Origin: Microbacterium dextranolyticum
GTDB taxonomy: Bacteria > Actinomycetota > Actinomycetes > Actinomycetales > Microbacteriaceae
NCBI RefSeq assembly: GCF_016907295.1
Contig: NZ_JAFBBR010000001.1
Location: 3,038,001-3,102,000 of the forward strand
Length of the DNA: 64,000 bases
Direction of reading: 5' to 3'
Shown: positions 26,121 to 35,818 of the stretch, in pieces
Numbering within the stretch: position 1 is the first letter of the stretch
Layout: each line of letters starts with the position of its first letter
Translations under genes and position numbers: made by a program
The notes under the pieces: model-generated
Seen by the model: the letters and a program-made list of their open reading frames with translations, nothing else
Database searches by the model: none
What the model was told of the DNA's origin: nothing

Positions 26121-26726
26121 ATGAACACCGTTCCGGCGACCTCGGTGTACGAGCGCACCCTCGGCGCGCGGCTCGACGAACTCGACGCCCGCCTGCGCTC
26201 TTACTTCAGGGCCCTGCCCCCGGGCGCCGTCGGCGTCGGGCGCGGCACGTTCGAGGCGGTCGGCCCGACGAGCCGCCTGCTGCGCCCGGTCTTCGCGGCG
26301 CTGGTCCGCCCGCGCATCCTCTTCGCCGAATCGGGTCGCGATGTGCCCTTCACCGTGCGCAACGCCCCGCAGCCGGACGGATCGCTGACCGCGTGGCGCG
26401 ATGTCCACTTTCCCGGCGGCACTCGGACGATGCAGGACCGCATGCGAGCCGAGGGCGCGGCGCTCATCGACCGGATCGGCCGCCGCGGCGAACTGGAAGT
26501 CACCCTTGACGTCGCGATCATCGACGGCGGGCTGCGCCTGGCATCCCGCCGTCTCGCCTGGTGGATCGGCGGCGTGCGCATCCCGTTGCCACCCCTTGCC
26601 CGCGTCACCGTCGACGAGCGGATGCGCGGCCCGCGCCAACACGTCGACGCCCGCGTCCACGTCGCACTCCTGGGCGAGGTCTTCCGCTACTCGGGCTCGT
26701 TCACCTACGAGGTCGCCGCGCGCTGA
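26121..26726 (+). CDS. DUF4166 domain protein
   Basis: This 201-residue soluble protein of the DUF4166 family has the conserved opening SVYERTLGARLDELDARLRSYF, a central beta-rich region and the C-terminal RVTVDERMRGPRQH. There is no signal peptide or membrane segment. The ATG at 26121 was preferred over the in-frame GTG at 26112 because the GTGAGAG just upstream can serve as its ribosome site. It is divergent from the SDR epimerase, with which the family is commonly associated. Function is unknown. Confidence 0.82.
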   Translation: MNTVPATSVYERTLGARLDELDARLRSYFRALPPGAVGVGRGTFEAVGPTSRLLRPVFAALVRPRILFAESGRDVPFTVRNAPQPDGSLTAWRDVHFPGGTRTMQDRMRAEGAALIDRIGRRGELEVTLDVAIIDGGLRLASRRLAWWIGGVRIPLPPLARVTVDERMRGPRQHVDARVHVALLGEVFRYSGSFTYEVAAR

Positions 26727-26772
26727 CGGCGCGCCGGGCCGCCGACGCGTCCGTCCGCCGCCCGGCTGTCCT

Positions 26773-26854
26773 CACGAACTCCGCAGAATGTGACGAACTC
26801 CGCAGCCGATCCGCCCCTTCCGTGCGGAGTTCACGCCCATCTGCGGAGTTCGTG
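26773..26854. repeat. 82-bp four-arm palindromic element, copy 2 (GAACTCCGCA type)
   Basis: Arms CACGAACTCCGCAG (26773) and GACGAACTCCGCAG (26792) are followed by inverted GTGCGGAGTTCACG (26822) and CTGCGGAGTTCGTG (26841). Spacing is identical to copy 1 (19, 30, 19). It lies between the convergent 3' ends of the DUF4166 and acyl-CoA oxidase genes, where it could also work as a bidirectional terminator. Confidence 0.9.
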
Positions 26855-26858
26855 CGCC

Positions 26859-26888
26859 GAAGGATGCCACGGCGAAGGATGCCACGGC
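26859..26888. repeat. two tandem copies of a 15-bp unit (GAAGGATGCCACGGC)
   Basis: The unit GAAGGATGCCACGGC is repeated exactly at 26859 and 26874, directly after palindromic element copy 2 and 20 bp before the acyl-CoA oxidase stop. Each unit contains the over-represented heptamer GGATGCC. It looks like a small replication-slippage duplication. Confidence 0.8.
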
Positions 26889-26908
26889 GCGGCACGCCGC
26901 CGCGCGGG

Positions 26909-29026
26909 TCACTTCTTCTTGAGCGACTTCTCCGAGGCGGGGGCCTCGCCCGACGCGGCGAGGTCGGCGTAGTACGCGCGAGCCTCGGCCTGACGCTCGT
27001 GCTCGGCGCCGGAGGCGATCGGAGCGCGCACGTGCTCGGGCGCGAAGCCGTAGGCGTCCACGAGGTCCTGCGCGTGGGGGCGCAGGCGCAGGCACAACCG
27101 GTCGATGTACTTCGAGACCGCGGCCGCGCGCTGCGACGACAGACGTCCGTTGATGAGGTACCAGGCCAGGTGCTTCTCGATGAGGTGCAGCCCGAACAGG
27201 TCGCGCAGCCACGTGAGCACCTGGGCGGTGCCCTCGTCGTCGACCCCGGCGATGCCGTCGCTGAACGCCTCCCACTGCAGCAGCTCGCCGTGGGCGCGCG
27301 CGGCCTCGATGAGCTCGGCCTGGTTCGCGTTGAAGAGCTCCGCCGCCTCGGCGGGCGACGCCTTGGCGGCGGGACGCAGACGCCCGGCGATGTCCGAGAT
27401 CATCTGCTCCACCCGGCCCGCGAGCAGCTCGTGCTGCTGCTCGGCTCGCAGTCCGAGCTCGACCGAGCGTGCCGTCGACCCGAGGTCGGCGACCGACTGT
27501 CCGAACTGGCGCAGCCCCGCACCGTGGAAGACCTTGCCGACCGTCTGCCGCGCGGCGAACGAGGCGAGCTTCGCGGCATCCGCCCCCCGGAACTGCTTCG
27601 CGAAGTCGGCGAGCAGGCGCTTGCCGACCAGCTGCAGCAGGATGTTGTTGTCGCCCTCGAACGTGACGTAGACGTCGAGGTCCTGATGCAGGCCGACGAG
27701 TCGATTCTCGGCCAGGAACCCGGATCCGCCGCACGCCTCGCGGGCCTCTTGGATGGTCTCGAGGGCGTTCCAGGTCGACAGCGGCTTGAGCGCCGCAGCG
27801 AGCGTCTCGAGGTTCTCGCGCTCGGCGGGCGTGTCCTGACGCCCCGAGAAGACGCCGTCGAAAGTGCGCAGCAGTTCGTCGTTGGAGAAGAACTGCGCGT
27901 AGTTCTGAGCCAGGCGCGGCAGCAGGCGCCGCTGATGCTTGCCGTAGTCGAGCAGCACGACCTCGTCGCTTCCGGCGCCCGAGTCGAACTGTCGGCGCTG
28001 GTTCGCGTACGTGACGGCGATGTGCAGGGCGAGGGCCGTCCCGGTGGTGGCGGCGCCGTCGAGCGAGACGCGTCCCTGGACCAGCGCCCCGAGCATCGTG
28101 AAGAAGCGACGGCCGGGGCTCGGGATCTCGGAGCTGTAGGTGCCGTCGGATGCCACGTCGCCGTACCGGTTCAGCAGGTTGAACCGCGGGATACGCACGT
28201 GGTCGAAGTGCAGCCGCCCGTTGTCGATGCCGTTGAGACCGCCCTTGACGCCGTCGTCCTCGCCGCCGACTCCCGGCAGGAAGGCGCCGTCGTCATCCCG
28301 CAGGGGCACGAAGAAGCAGTGCACGCCGTAGTTCACGCCGTTCGTGATGAGCTGGGCGAACACCGTCGCCGCGCGCCCGTGCAGCGCCGCATTGCCGAGA
28401 TAGTCCTTCCATGCGCCGCGGAACGGCGTGTGGATGACGAATTCCTCGGTCTCGGGATCGTAGGTCGCGGTCGTGCCGATCGCCGCGACGTCCGAGCCGT
28501 GCCCGGTCTCGGTCATCGCGAACGCGCCCGGCAGGTCGAGCTCGATGACGTCGCGCAGCCACGCGTCGTGGTGCTTCTTCGTGCCGAGCTGGTAGATGGC
28601 CGAGCCGAACAGCCCCCACTGGACGCCGGACTTGATCTGCAGGCTCGGGTCGGCCAGGACGAGCTCCATGAACCCGGCGAGGTTGGCGCCGTTGTCGTCG
28701 AGCCCGCCGTACTCGGTCGGGAACGCCCGGCGCGAGCCATTGTTCTCGACGAGCAGACGCAGCTGGCCCAGGACGCGCTCGCGATGCTCGGGCATCGGCT
28801 GGCCCTCGATGCGCCAGAATGCGGGGTCCTTGATCATCTCGCGCGCCTCGCGCCGCGTCTCGCGCCACGTGCCGAGCAGCAGATCGGTGACGGCGTCGAC
28901 GTCGATGCGCGCCTCGTGCGCCTCGACCGCGCTGTGCGGCGAGGTCGGCGCACCTCCGACCGGGGTGCGCGTGTTCGTCGCGGGCTTGCGAGGGTGGGCG
29001 TTCTGGCGGACGGCGGCGTCGGACAT
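26909..29026 (-). CDS. acyl-CoA oxidase/dehydrogenase family protein (ACOX type)
   Basis: This 705-residue flavoenzyme oxidises acyl-CoA to enoyl-CoA. Its length fits the long acyl-CoA oxidase branch. It shows an N-terminal helical domain, the mid-beta FAD loop (FAMTETGHGSDVAAIGT) and the C-terminal signature YVTFEGDNNILLQLVGKRLL with REACGGSGFLAENR. The start at 29026 (MSDAAVRQ) was chosen because upstream in-frame sequence looks non-coding and a purine tract precedes it. It is divergent from the APC permease gene. An inverted repeat containing GGGTTTCA lies about 130-160 bp upstream. Confidence 0.92.
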   Translation of the reverse strand: MSDAAVRQNAHPRKPATNTRTPVGGAPTSPHSAVEAHEARIDVDAVTDLLLGTWRETRREAREMIKDPAFWRIEGQPMPEHRERVLGQLRLLVENNGSRRAFPTEYGGLDDNGANLAGFMELVLADPSLQIKSGVQWGLFGSAIYQLGTKKHHDAWLRDVIELDLPGAFAMTETGHGSDVAAIGTTATYDPETEEFVIHTPFRGAWKDYLGNAALHGRAATVFAQLITNGVNYGVHCFFVPLRDDDGAFLPGVGGEDDGVKGGLNGIDNGRLHFDHVRIPRFNLLNRYGDVASDGTYSSEIPSPGRRFFTMLGALVQGRVSLDGAATTGTALALHIAVTYANQRRQFDSGAGSDEVVLLDYGKHQRRLLPRLAQNYAQFFSNDELLRTFDGVFSGRQDTPAERENLETLAAALKPLSTWNALETIQEAREACGGSGFLAENRLVGLHQDLDVYVTFEGDNNILLQLVGKRLLADFAKQFRGADAAKLASFAARQTVGKVFHGAGLRQFGQSVADLGSTARSVELGLRAEQQHELLAGRVEQMISDIAGRLRPAAKASPAEAAELFNANQAELIEAARAHGELLQWEAFSDGIAGVDDEGTAQVLTWLRDLFGLHLIEKHLAWYLINGRLSSQRAAAVSKYIDRLCLRLRPHAQDLVDAYGFAPEHVRAPIASGAEHERQAEARAYYADLAASGEAPASEKSLKKK

Positions 29027-29346
29027 CGGCGTGCCTCTCGATCGAAGCGGGCAGAAGTAATCACTGTCGACGCTAGGTCGCGCGGACGGCATGGAGAAAC
29101 CGATTGGATGCCCCGGACAACGCCGGTCGGCACCGTGCGGCGTCCGCGTTGTATGAAACCGAAACCCACACTTCATGAGACTGGGTTTCACTCGCCGCGC
29201 CGTCATGAACCCCGCAACGGCGCGCCGCGCGACACGACACTCCGACCCGCGCGGGCGCAATGCGCTCCCACGGACGCGGCGCCCACGATACTGAGCCGAT
29301 CCGGAGCCGCGCACGGTTCCCCTTCTGCCCGCATTCGGAGGCGGCC
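29027..29346. promoter_or_regulatory. divergent intergenic region with GAAACCC/GGGTTTC inverted repeat
   Basis: This 320-bp gap separates the acyl-CoA oxidase (minus) and APC permease (plus) genes. It is less GC-rich than its surroundings. It holds TGAAACC (29154), GAAACCC (29161-29167) and the inverted GGGTTTC (29183-29189), a likely operator core. The 12-mer ACTGGGTTTCAC (29180-29191) recurs at 61334-61345, upstream of the acyl-CoA dehydrogenase gene. A GGAGG ribosome site for the permease lies at 29338-29342. No gene is visible here. Confidence 0.45.
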
Positions 29347-30834
29347 ATGATCTCAGTGGGCACTCAGCTCGCCCGGCGCCAGCCCCTGGCCGCTCCCCTC
29401 GCCCCCCGGACCGGCAGCACCACGCTGGTGCGCAACCTCAGCACCTTCCAGCTGATGATGTTCGGCGTCGGGGCGACCGTCGGCACCGGCGTCTTCTTCG
29501 TGCTGAGCGAGTCGATCCCCGTCGCCGGGCCCGCCGTCATCCTCTCGTTCCTGCTCGCCGCGATCGCGGCCGGCCTCTCCGCCCTCTGCTACGCGGAACT
29601 CGCCTCGTCGATCCCCGTGAGCGGGTCGAGCTACTCGTACACGTACCACGCGCTCGGCGAAGGCGCCGCCGTCATCGTCGGCGGGTGCGTGCTGCTCGAG
29701 TACGGCGTCGCCGTCTCGGCTGTGGCGGTCGGATGGAGCGGATACTTCAACGATCTGCTGCACCATCTGTTCGGCTGGCAGCTGCCCGACACGCTCTCGC
29801 TCTCGTTCGTCCCCGGTGACGACGGCGCCGCCACCGGCGGCTTCGTGAACCTCCCCGCCGTCGTGCTGGTCCTGCTGTGCATGATCCTGCTCATCCGGGG
29901 TGCATCCGAGTCGGCGACCGTCAACGCCGTCATGGTGTGCATCAAGCTCGGCGTGCTGCTGCTGTTCATCGTCATCGGGTTCTCGGCGTTCAACGCCGAC
30001 CACTTCTCGAACTTCTTCGCCCAGGCATCCGGCATCGGCGGCGCCGCGGGCACGATCTTCTTCTCGTTCATCGGGTTGGATGCCGTGGCGACCGCGAGCG
30101 AAGAGGTGAAGAACCCGCAGAAGGCGATCCCGCGCGCGATCATCGGGGCGCTGCTCATCGTCACGGCCTTCTACGTGTTGGTGTGCCTCGCCGGTCTCGC
30201 CGCGCAGCCGGTCGAGTGGTTCGGCACGAAAGAGGCGGGCGAGGCCGGCCTCGCGAAGATCATGGAGCTCGCGACGGGCACCCCGATCTGGGCGACAGTG
30301 CTGTCGGCCGGCGCGGTGATCTCGGTTTTCTCGGTGACGCTCGTCACGCTGTACGGGCAGACCCGCATCCTCTTCTCGATCTCGCGGGACGGCATGGTGT
30401 CGAAGAGGTTCCTGCGCGTCAATCCCCGGTTCGGCACCCCCGTGTTCAACACCGTCGTCGTCTCGATCGTCGTCGCGCTCGTCGCGGGGTTCGTGCCGGC
30501 CGACTACCTGTGGGACAGCGTGTCGTTCGGCACGCTCGTCGCCTTCAGCGCGGTGGCGATCTCGCTGATCGTGCTGCGGCGGCGCAGCCCCGACCTGCCG
30601 CGCCCGTTCCGCGTGCCGCTGTTCCCCGTGATCCCGATCCTCACGGTGATCGTGTGCGTGTACGTGCTGACGAGCCTGCGCCCGATCACGTGGATCATCT
30701 GCGTGAGCTGGCTCGTGATCGTCTTCGCGTTCTACCTGGTCTACGGGCGGCGCCACGCGACGCTCGGCTCCGCCGACGCGAACGGAGCGGATACACCAGA
30801 CGCCGCGGCGATCCCGGTGGAGGACGAGCGATGA
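29347..30834 (+). CDS. APC-family amino acid permease
   Basis: This 495-residue integral membrane transporter has about twelve spans. It belongs to the cationic amino acid/YfnA-like branch of the APC superfamily. The first span carries the substrate-loop signature FGVGATVGTGVFFV, and later come FFSFIGLDAVATASEEVKNP and YGQTRILFSISRDGM. The ATG has a GGAGG site 5 nt upstream. It overlaps the next gene by 4 bp (ATGA), so permease and universal stress protein are translated together. Substrate specificity cannot be set from sequence. Confidence 0.94.
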   Translation: MISVGTQLARRQPLAAPLAPRTGSTTLVRNLSTFQLMMFGVGATVGTGVFFVLSESIPVAGPAVILSFLLAAIAAGLSALCYAELASSIPVSGSSYSYTYHALGEGAAVIVGGCVLLEYGVAVSAVAVGWSGYFNDLLHHLFGWQLPDTLSLSFVPGDDGAATGGFVNLPAVVLVLLCMILLIRGASESATVNAVMVCIKLGVLLLFIVIGFSAFNADHFSNFFAQASGIGGAAGTIFFSFIGLDAVATASEEVKNPQKAIPRAIIGALLIVTAFYVLVCLAGLAAQPVEWFGTKEAGEAGLAKIMELATGTPIWATVLSAGAVISVFSVTLVTLYGQTRILFSISRDGMVSKRFLRVNPRFGTPVFNTVVVSIVVALVAGFVPADYLWDSVSFGTLVAFSAVAISLIVLRRRSPDLPRPFRVPLFPVIPILTVIVCVYVLTSLRPITWIICVSWLVIVFAFYLVYGRRHATLGSADANGADTPDAAAIPVEDER

Positions 30835-31751
30835 GCTACCTCGTCGGCTACGGCCCCCGGAACGACGACCGCAGCGCGATCGAGCTCGCGCTGCAGCTCG
30901 CGCGATCCCGGCCCGAACCCGTCATCGCCCTGTCGGTCGTGCCGCGCGGCTGGGGCACACCCGCGGCCGGCGGCACCGACCGCGAGTACGAGCTGCGGGC
31001 CGCCGAGGAGGGGCGCCGCAGCACCGAGCTGGCCCGCGCCGACTTCGCCCGTCACCACGACACGGATGCCGTCATCGCCGCCGATGCGGCGATCCCCACC
31101 GAGGCGGCCTGGATCGCGGGGCGCTCCGTGCCCGCGACCCTCATGGAGCAGGCGGACGAGCACGGCGCGTGGGTCATCGTCGTCGGCTCGGCCGAAGAGG
31201 CCGAGCCCGGTCGCGTGCGCCTCAGTTCGAAGACCGACCGCCTCATGCACTCGTCGACGCTGCCGGTCGCGATCGCTCCCCGCTCGTACCGCACCTCGAG
31301 CGCCGTCACCCGCATCACCGTCGCCTTCCGCGACGACGACGCCGGATGGTCGCTGCTCGACCGCGTCGCCGACCTCAGCCGGACCGAGGGCGCGAGGCTC
31401 AGGATCGTGACGTTCGTGGTCGCACCGGCGCGCACCCCCGTGATCAACGACGTGCCCCACGCCGAGGCCCAGGTCACCGACGCCTGGACCCAGCAGGCGC
31501 GCCTCGCCCTCGCCGAGGCGCGGACGCACCTGGCCGCCCACGGCCCGGTCGACGACGTCGAGTTCCTCGTGACCATCGGCGCCGACTGGCCGTCCGCCGT
31601 GGCCTCGGTCGCCTGGAAGGACGGCGACATCCTCGTCGTCGGATCGTCGTCGACGCACCGACTGGCGCAGGTGTTCCTGGGCTCGAGCGCCGCGAAGATC
31701 GTCCGGAACGCCCCCGTCCCCGTCGTCGTGATCCCCGGCACGGCGAGCTGA
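30831..31751 (+). CDS. tandem-domain universal stress protein (UspA)
   Basis: This 306-residue protein has two Usp domains (about 1-150 and 155-304). The first ends with VVGSAEEAEPGRVRLSSKTDRLMHSS. The second has the ATP-binding-type ending VVGSSSTHRLAQVFLGSSAAKI followed by VPVVVIPG. It is translationally coupled to the APC permease, as is common for permease/Usp pairs, and may regulate transport. It is cytosolic. The gene runs convergently towards recQ with an 87-bp gap in which I see no strong terminator. Confidence 0.92.
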   Translation: MSYLVGYGPRNDDRSAIELALQLARSRPEPVIALSVVPRGWGTPAAGGTDREYELRAAEEGRRSTELARADFARHHDTDAVIAADAAIPTEAAWIAGRSVPATLMEQADEHGAWVIVVGSAEEAEPGRVRLSSKTDRLMHSSTLPVAIAPRSYRTSSAVTRITVAFRDDDAGWSLLDRVADLSRTEGARLRIVTFVVAPARTPVINDVPHAEAQVTDAWTQQARLALAEARTHLAAHGPVDDVEFLVTIGADWPSAVASVAWKDGDILVVGSSSTHRLAQVFLGSSAAKIVRNAPVPVVVIPGTAS

Positions 31752-31838
31752 GGGCCGCCCCGCTCGCGCGGCCGCATCACGGCGACCGATCACAGCGCCC
31801 AGTCACCGCGACCGAGCCGCCGCACGGAGAGACCGGGG

Positions 31839-33908
31839 TCAGTCCGCCTCGGCGATGACGGCGATCACCGCGTCGCCGTAGGCCTCGCGCTTCTTCGCAC
31901 CGATGCCGGTGATGCCCTCGAGGTCGGCGACCGTCGCCGGGCGCCGATCGGCGAGCGCGCGCAGCGTCGCATCGCCGAACACGATGTAGGCGGGCACGCC
32001 CTGCTCCTTCGCGACGCCGGCCCGCCAGGCCCGCAGCGACTCGAACAGGTCGCGATCGCCTTCGGCCACGGCATCCGTCGCCGCCTGCTTGCGGACCCGC
32101 GCGCCCCCGCCGCTGCGCCCCAGCACGTCGCGGCGCAGCGGGACGGAAGCCTCGCCGCGCAGCACCGCCGCGCCCTCGTCGCCCACCGCGAGCACGCCGT
32201 ACTCGCCCTGCGCGGCGATGACGCCGCGCGCGAGCAGCTGGCGCACGACGCTGCGCCAGTCCTGCTCGCTGAGGTCGGCGCCCAGCCCGTAGGTGGTGAG
32301 CGTGTCGTGCTTCTGCTGGCGGATGCGGTCGGTCGACGCTCCCCGCAGGATGTCGATGAGGTGCCCCGCGCCGAACGCCTGGTTGCGCTCGCGCTTCAGA
32401 CGCACGATCGTCGACAGCAGCTTCTGCGCCGGAACGAGGCCGTCCCACGTGTCGGCCGGCTGCAGACACGTGTCGCAGTTGCCGCAGGGGTCGGATGCCT
32501 GTCCGAAATAGGCGAGCAGGTTCTGCCGACGGCACGACACCGTCTCGCAGAGGGCGAGCATCGCGTCGAGGTGCTGACCCATGCGCTGCTTGTAGGCACG
32601 GTCGCCGGGTGACTGGTCGATGAGCCTGCGCTGCTGCACGACGTCGCCGAGCCCGTAGGCCATCCAGGCGAGGGCGGGTTCGCCGTCGCGGCCCGCGCGC
32701 CCGGTCTCCTGGTAGTAGCCCTCGATGGACTTCGGCAGATCGATGTGGGCGACGAAGCGCACGTCGGGCTTGTCGATCCCCATGCCGAAGGCGATGGTGG
32801 CGACCATGACGACGCCCTCTTCGCGCAGGAACCGCTCCTGATGGCGAGCGCGCATCGCGGCATCCAGCCCTGCGTGGTACGCCAGGGCGTCGACACCCTG
32901 CCCACGCAGGTACTCCGCCGTCTGCTCGACCGATTTGCGGCTGAGTGCGTAGACGATCCCCGCGGGAGACGTCGTCGCTCCGCCGCCGGTGGTCGCCGGG
33001 ACGCTGCGGATGAACTGCAGCAGCTGGCGCCGCGGATCGACCTTCGCCTCGATGCGGTACTGGATGTTCGGGCGGTCGAAGCTCGCGACGAAGTGCTGCG
33101 CGTCGTCGAGGTGCAGGCGCTCGGTGATCTCCTCGTGCGTCGCCCGGGTCGCCGTCGCGGTGAGCGCCATGCGGGGAACCCCGGGGAAGCGCTCGGCGAG
33201 ATCTCCCAGCGCGAGGTAGTCGGGGCGGAAGTCGTGCCCCCACTGGCTGACGCAGTGCGCCTCGTCGATCGCGATCACGCTGAGGCGTCCGCGCTGCAGG
33301 AGCGCCGTCGTGGCGGCGCCGCTGAGCCGCTCGGGCGCGACGTAGAGCAGGTCGAGCTCGCCGGCGAGGTACGCCTGCTCGACGACGGCACGTTCGGCGG
33401 CGCTCTGCGTGGAGTTGAGGAACGCCGCGTTCACGCCGTTGGCGACGAGCGCGTCGACCTGGTCGTGCATGAGGGCGATCAGCGGGCTCACCACGAGGCC
33501 CGTCCCCGGTCGGACGAGCGCGGGCACCTGGTAGGTGATCGACTTGCCGCCGCCGGTCGGCATGAGCACGACGGCGTCGCCGCCCGCGACGACCTGCGCG
33601 ACGATGTCGGCCTGGTCGCCGCGGAACGCGTCGTAGCCGAACACCTCTTTCAGGACGACCAGCGGGTCCTGGCCGGTGCGGTCCGGTCCGGTGCGCGGAC
33701 GGGCGACGAGCGCGGTGGCAGGTGCGGCCGCGGCCGCACCTCGGGTCTGACGAGGCATCCCTTCGTCGCGGGTCGCCCGCGCGAGGGCGCCGGCGTACCC
33801 GTCGTACTCCGGCGGGGGCGGCGCGTCGAGGTCGTCGGGCGGCGTCAGATCATCGACATCCCACGGGACATCCGCATACGGGTCGTCGCGGTCGATGGAT
33901 GCACTCAC
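31839..33908 (-). CDS. recQ: ATP-dependent DNA helicase RecQ
   Basis: This 689-residue superfamily 2 3'-5' helicase acts in recombination and repair. Visible are motif [14 protein letters not shown], the DEAH box ([18 protein letters not shown]), TATATRATH, the RecQ-type motif [12 protein letters not shown], the zinc-binding Cys set ([19 protein letters not shown]), a winged helix, and a C-terminal HRDC domain ending [15 protein letters not shown]. About 80 unusual acidic and proline-rich residues precede the helicase core. The ATG at 33908 is preceded by a long low-GC-skew gap. The gene is followed by the convergent Usp gene. Confidence 0.96.
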   Translation of the reverse strand: MSASIDRDDPYADVPWDVDDLTPPDDLDAPPPPEYDGYAGALARATRDEGMPRQTRGAAAAAPATALVARPRTGPDRTGQDPLVVLKEVFGYDAFRGDQADIVAQVVAGGDAVVLMPTGGGKSITYQVPALVRPGTGLVVSPLIALMHDQVDALVANGVNAAFLNSTQSAAERAVVEQAYLAGELDLLYVAPERLSGAATTALLQRGRLSVIAIDEAHCVSQWGHDFRPDYLALGDLAERFPGVPRMALTATATRATHEEITERLHLDDAQHFVASFDRPNIQYRIEAKVDPRRQLLQFIRSVPATTGGGATTSPAGIVYALSRKSVEQTAEYLRGQGVDALAYHAGLDAAMRARHQERFLREEGVVMVATIAFGMGIDKPDVRFVAHIDLPKSIEGYYQETGRAGRDGEPALAWMAYGLGDVVQQRRLIDQSPGDRAYKQRMGQHLDAMLALCETVSCRRQNLLAYFGQASDPCGNCDTCLQPADTWDGLVPAQKLLSTIVRLKRERNQAFGAGHLIDILRGASTDRIRQQKHDTLTTYGLGADLSEQDWRSVVRQLLARGVIAAQGEYGVLAVGDEGAAVLRGEASVPLRRDVLGRSGGGARVRKQAATDAVAEGDRDLFESLRAWRAGVAKEQGVPAYIVFGDATLRALADRRPATVADLEGITGIGAKKREAYGDAVIAVIAEAD

Positions 33909-33996
33909 CCGTCCAGGCTAACCGCGGCATCCGACAGGTGCGCCCGCGTTGCCCTCCCCGCGGCCTGCGGCCGGAGGCGGAACGGCGGAAAGACAG

Positions 33997-34026
33997 AGGG
34001 GGCGGATGCCGCAGCATCCGCCCCCT
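33997..34026 (-). terminator. intrinsic terminator hairpin after the LRR/LAXTG gene
   Basis: This is a perfect 13-bp stem (AGGGGGCGGATGC pairing with GCATCCGCCCCCT) with loop CGCA. It starts 20 bp beyond the stop codon at 34046. On the minus strand it is followed by CTGTCTTTCC, a modest T-rich stretch. It therefore ends the surface-protein transcript. Confidence 0.8.
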
Positions 34027-34045
34027 CACGAGGTCAGGCGACGGG

Positions 34046-35818
34046 TCAGGCGAGCGGCCGTCGCCGGCGCGCGGCCAGCAGCACCGTGGCACCGGCACTC
34101 AGAGCCGCGAACGCGAGGAGCGCAGCACCCCAGGCCGCGGACGGCGACCCGCCGGTCCCGGCGAGCGGCTGCCCGGGGGTACCCGCCGCGTCACCGATCG
34201 AACCCCCCGAACCCGAGCCCGCATCGGTACCCGAGCCGGCACCGGCGTCGCCGCCCGATCCGTCGCCGGGCCCGTGACCCGCGCCTCCCTCCGATCCGCC
34301 CGTGCCGCCGCCCTGGGCGAGCACCGGGATCCACCCCAGCAGGGTGCCATCGCGCAGCTGGAACGAGAGGCGATGCCCCTCGCCCGTGCCGGCGGGCGGC
34401 GTCACCCGGACGACACCGTTCGCGTCCGCCTGCATCCAGCCGAGGAACGTCGGGTCGGAGTGCAGCGTCACGCCGACCCATGCCCCTGCCGCGCGCTCCC
34501 CGAGGACCACCCGGTACGTGCCGCCGTCGAGCGTCCACTGCAGGTCGCCGCGGTTGCCGTCGTCGAGCTGCGCCGCCGGCGGAGCCGGCCACGTCGACGG
34601 GTCGGAGCCCGGGTCCGTGCCCGGATCGGTCCCGGGATCGGTCCCCGATGCGGTCACCGTCAGCGTCGCCGCCGCCGAGGTCGCGTGCCCCGCGGCGTTC
34701 GAGAACACCGCCCGGTACTGGGTGCCGGACGCCGACAGGGCGACCGCGGGCAGCGCGAGCGTCGCATCCGTCGCGCCGGCGACATCCCGCCACTGCCCCC
34801 CGCCGTCTCGGGACTGCCACTGCACCGTCATTGGATCGGCTCCCGCCGCCGCGGCCGTGAAGCGGGCATCGGAGCCCGCCACGATCGACAGGTCGGTCGG
34901 GTCGGTGACGACGACGGGCGCCGCCGCGTCGGTCCAGGATGCCCCGGCGCTCAGACGCGTCGCATCGCGCACCTCCGCCGTGAGGACGGCGCCGGGTGCG
35001 AGCACGACATCGGTCGTCGCTTCGGCATCCCAGTCTCGAAGGATCGTCCGCGCACCGTCCGCCGCCACCTGCGTGAAGCGGTACTCGTACGGCTGCGTCT
35101 CGCCCGACACCTCGAGCACGCCTCCCGCGCCCGCCGCGGTCGCCCGAAGGGTCCCCGCATCCCCCTGCGTCGCGGTGAGCGTCGCGGACAGCGGCGTGTA
35201 CGGACGCACGTGCGCATCGGCATCCAGCCCCGAGTCCGCGACAGCGTGGCGCGCGACGTCGGCTCCGGCCGACCCCTCGGGCGCGTAGACGACGAGGTCG
35301 CTCGGTCGCGCCCAGCCGGTGAACGACAGTTCGCGCAGATCACCCGGGACGACGACGACGGACGGGATCGCGATCGTGTAGTCGATCGAGGTCATGCCCG
35401 GGCCGAAGTACGCCGTGCGCGGGGCGCCGTCGACGACGAACCCGTCGCTGAACGATCCGTCCACGCCGCCGCGCACGACGAGGTGCTCGAGCGTCGTGCC
35501 CATCGACCACATCGGCTCGAACCTGCGGATCTGCGTGCCGAACTCGAGGGTGCGCAGCGTCGTGTCGAAGTAGAACCCGTCGACCGTCTGCACACTGTCG
35601 GGGACGACGACCTCGCGTAGCCGCGGCATGCTGTTGAACGCCCCCGTGCGGATATCGCGGAGCCCCTCGGGCAGCACGACCCGCTCGAGACTGCCGTTGC
35701 CGCGGAACACCTGCGCATCCAGCACCACCGTGCCCGGCGCCACCGCGTACGACGTGTCGGTCTTGGTGGGCAGGTAGAGCTTCAGATGGACGCCGTCGGA
35801 CTCGCGCCCGTACAGCAC
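34046..35818 (-). CDS. C-terminal fragment: LRR, Ig-like, LAXTG sorting signal
   Basis: This open frame continues the upstream surface protein in another frame and has no ribosome site of its own. Its first GTG is simply a Val codon. It starts with BspA-type leucine-rich repeats (LERVVLPEGLRDI, LREVVVPDSVQTVDGF) and continues with an Ig-like domain (WQSRDGGGQWRDV). A (DPGT)n linker and a Gly/Ser-rich spacer follow. It ends with a sorting signal PLAGTG, a hydrophobic span and a RRRR tail. LAXTG is the motif used by actinobacterial class E sortases. Cut off from its signal peptide, this piece could not be exported. Confidence 0.8.
   Translation of the reverse strand: MLYGRESDGVHLKLYLPTKTDTSYAVAPGTVVLDAQVFRGNGSLERVVLPEGLRDIRTGAFNSMPRLREVVVPDSVQTVDGFYFDTTLRTLEFGTQIRRFEPMWSMGTTLEHLVVRGGVDGSFSDGFVVDGAPRTAYFGPGMTSIDYTIAIPSVVVVPGDLRELSFTGWARPSDLVVYAPEGSAGADVARHAVADSGLDADAHVRPYTPLSATLTATQGDAGTLRATAAGAGGVLEVSGETQPYEYRFTQVAADGARTILRDWDAEATTDVVLAPGAVLTAEVRDATRLSAGASWTDAAAPVVVTDPTDLSIVAGSDARFTAAAAGADPMTVQWQSRDGGGQWRDVAGATDATLALPAVALSASGTQYRAVFSNAAGHATSAAATLTVTASGTDPGTDPGTDPGSDPSTWPAPPAAQLDDGNRGDLQWTLDGGTYRVVLGERAAGAWVGVTLHSDPTFLGWMQADANGVVRVTPPAGTGEGHRLSFQLRDGTLLGWIPVLAQGGGTGGSEGGAGHGPGDGSGGDAGAGSGTDAGSGSGGSIGDAAGTPGQPLAGTGGSPSAAWGAALLAFAALSAGATVLLAARRRRPLA

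Noticed and set aside
33913..33930. AGGCTAACC upstream of recQ as an iron box
   Set aside because: Only one half-site is present. The other half does not match.
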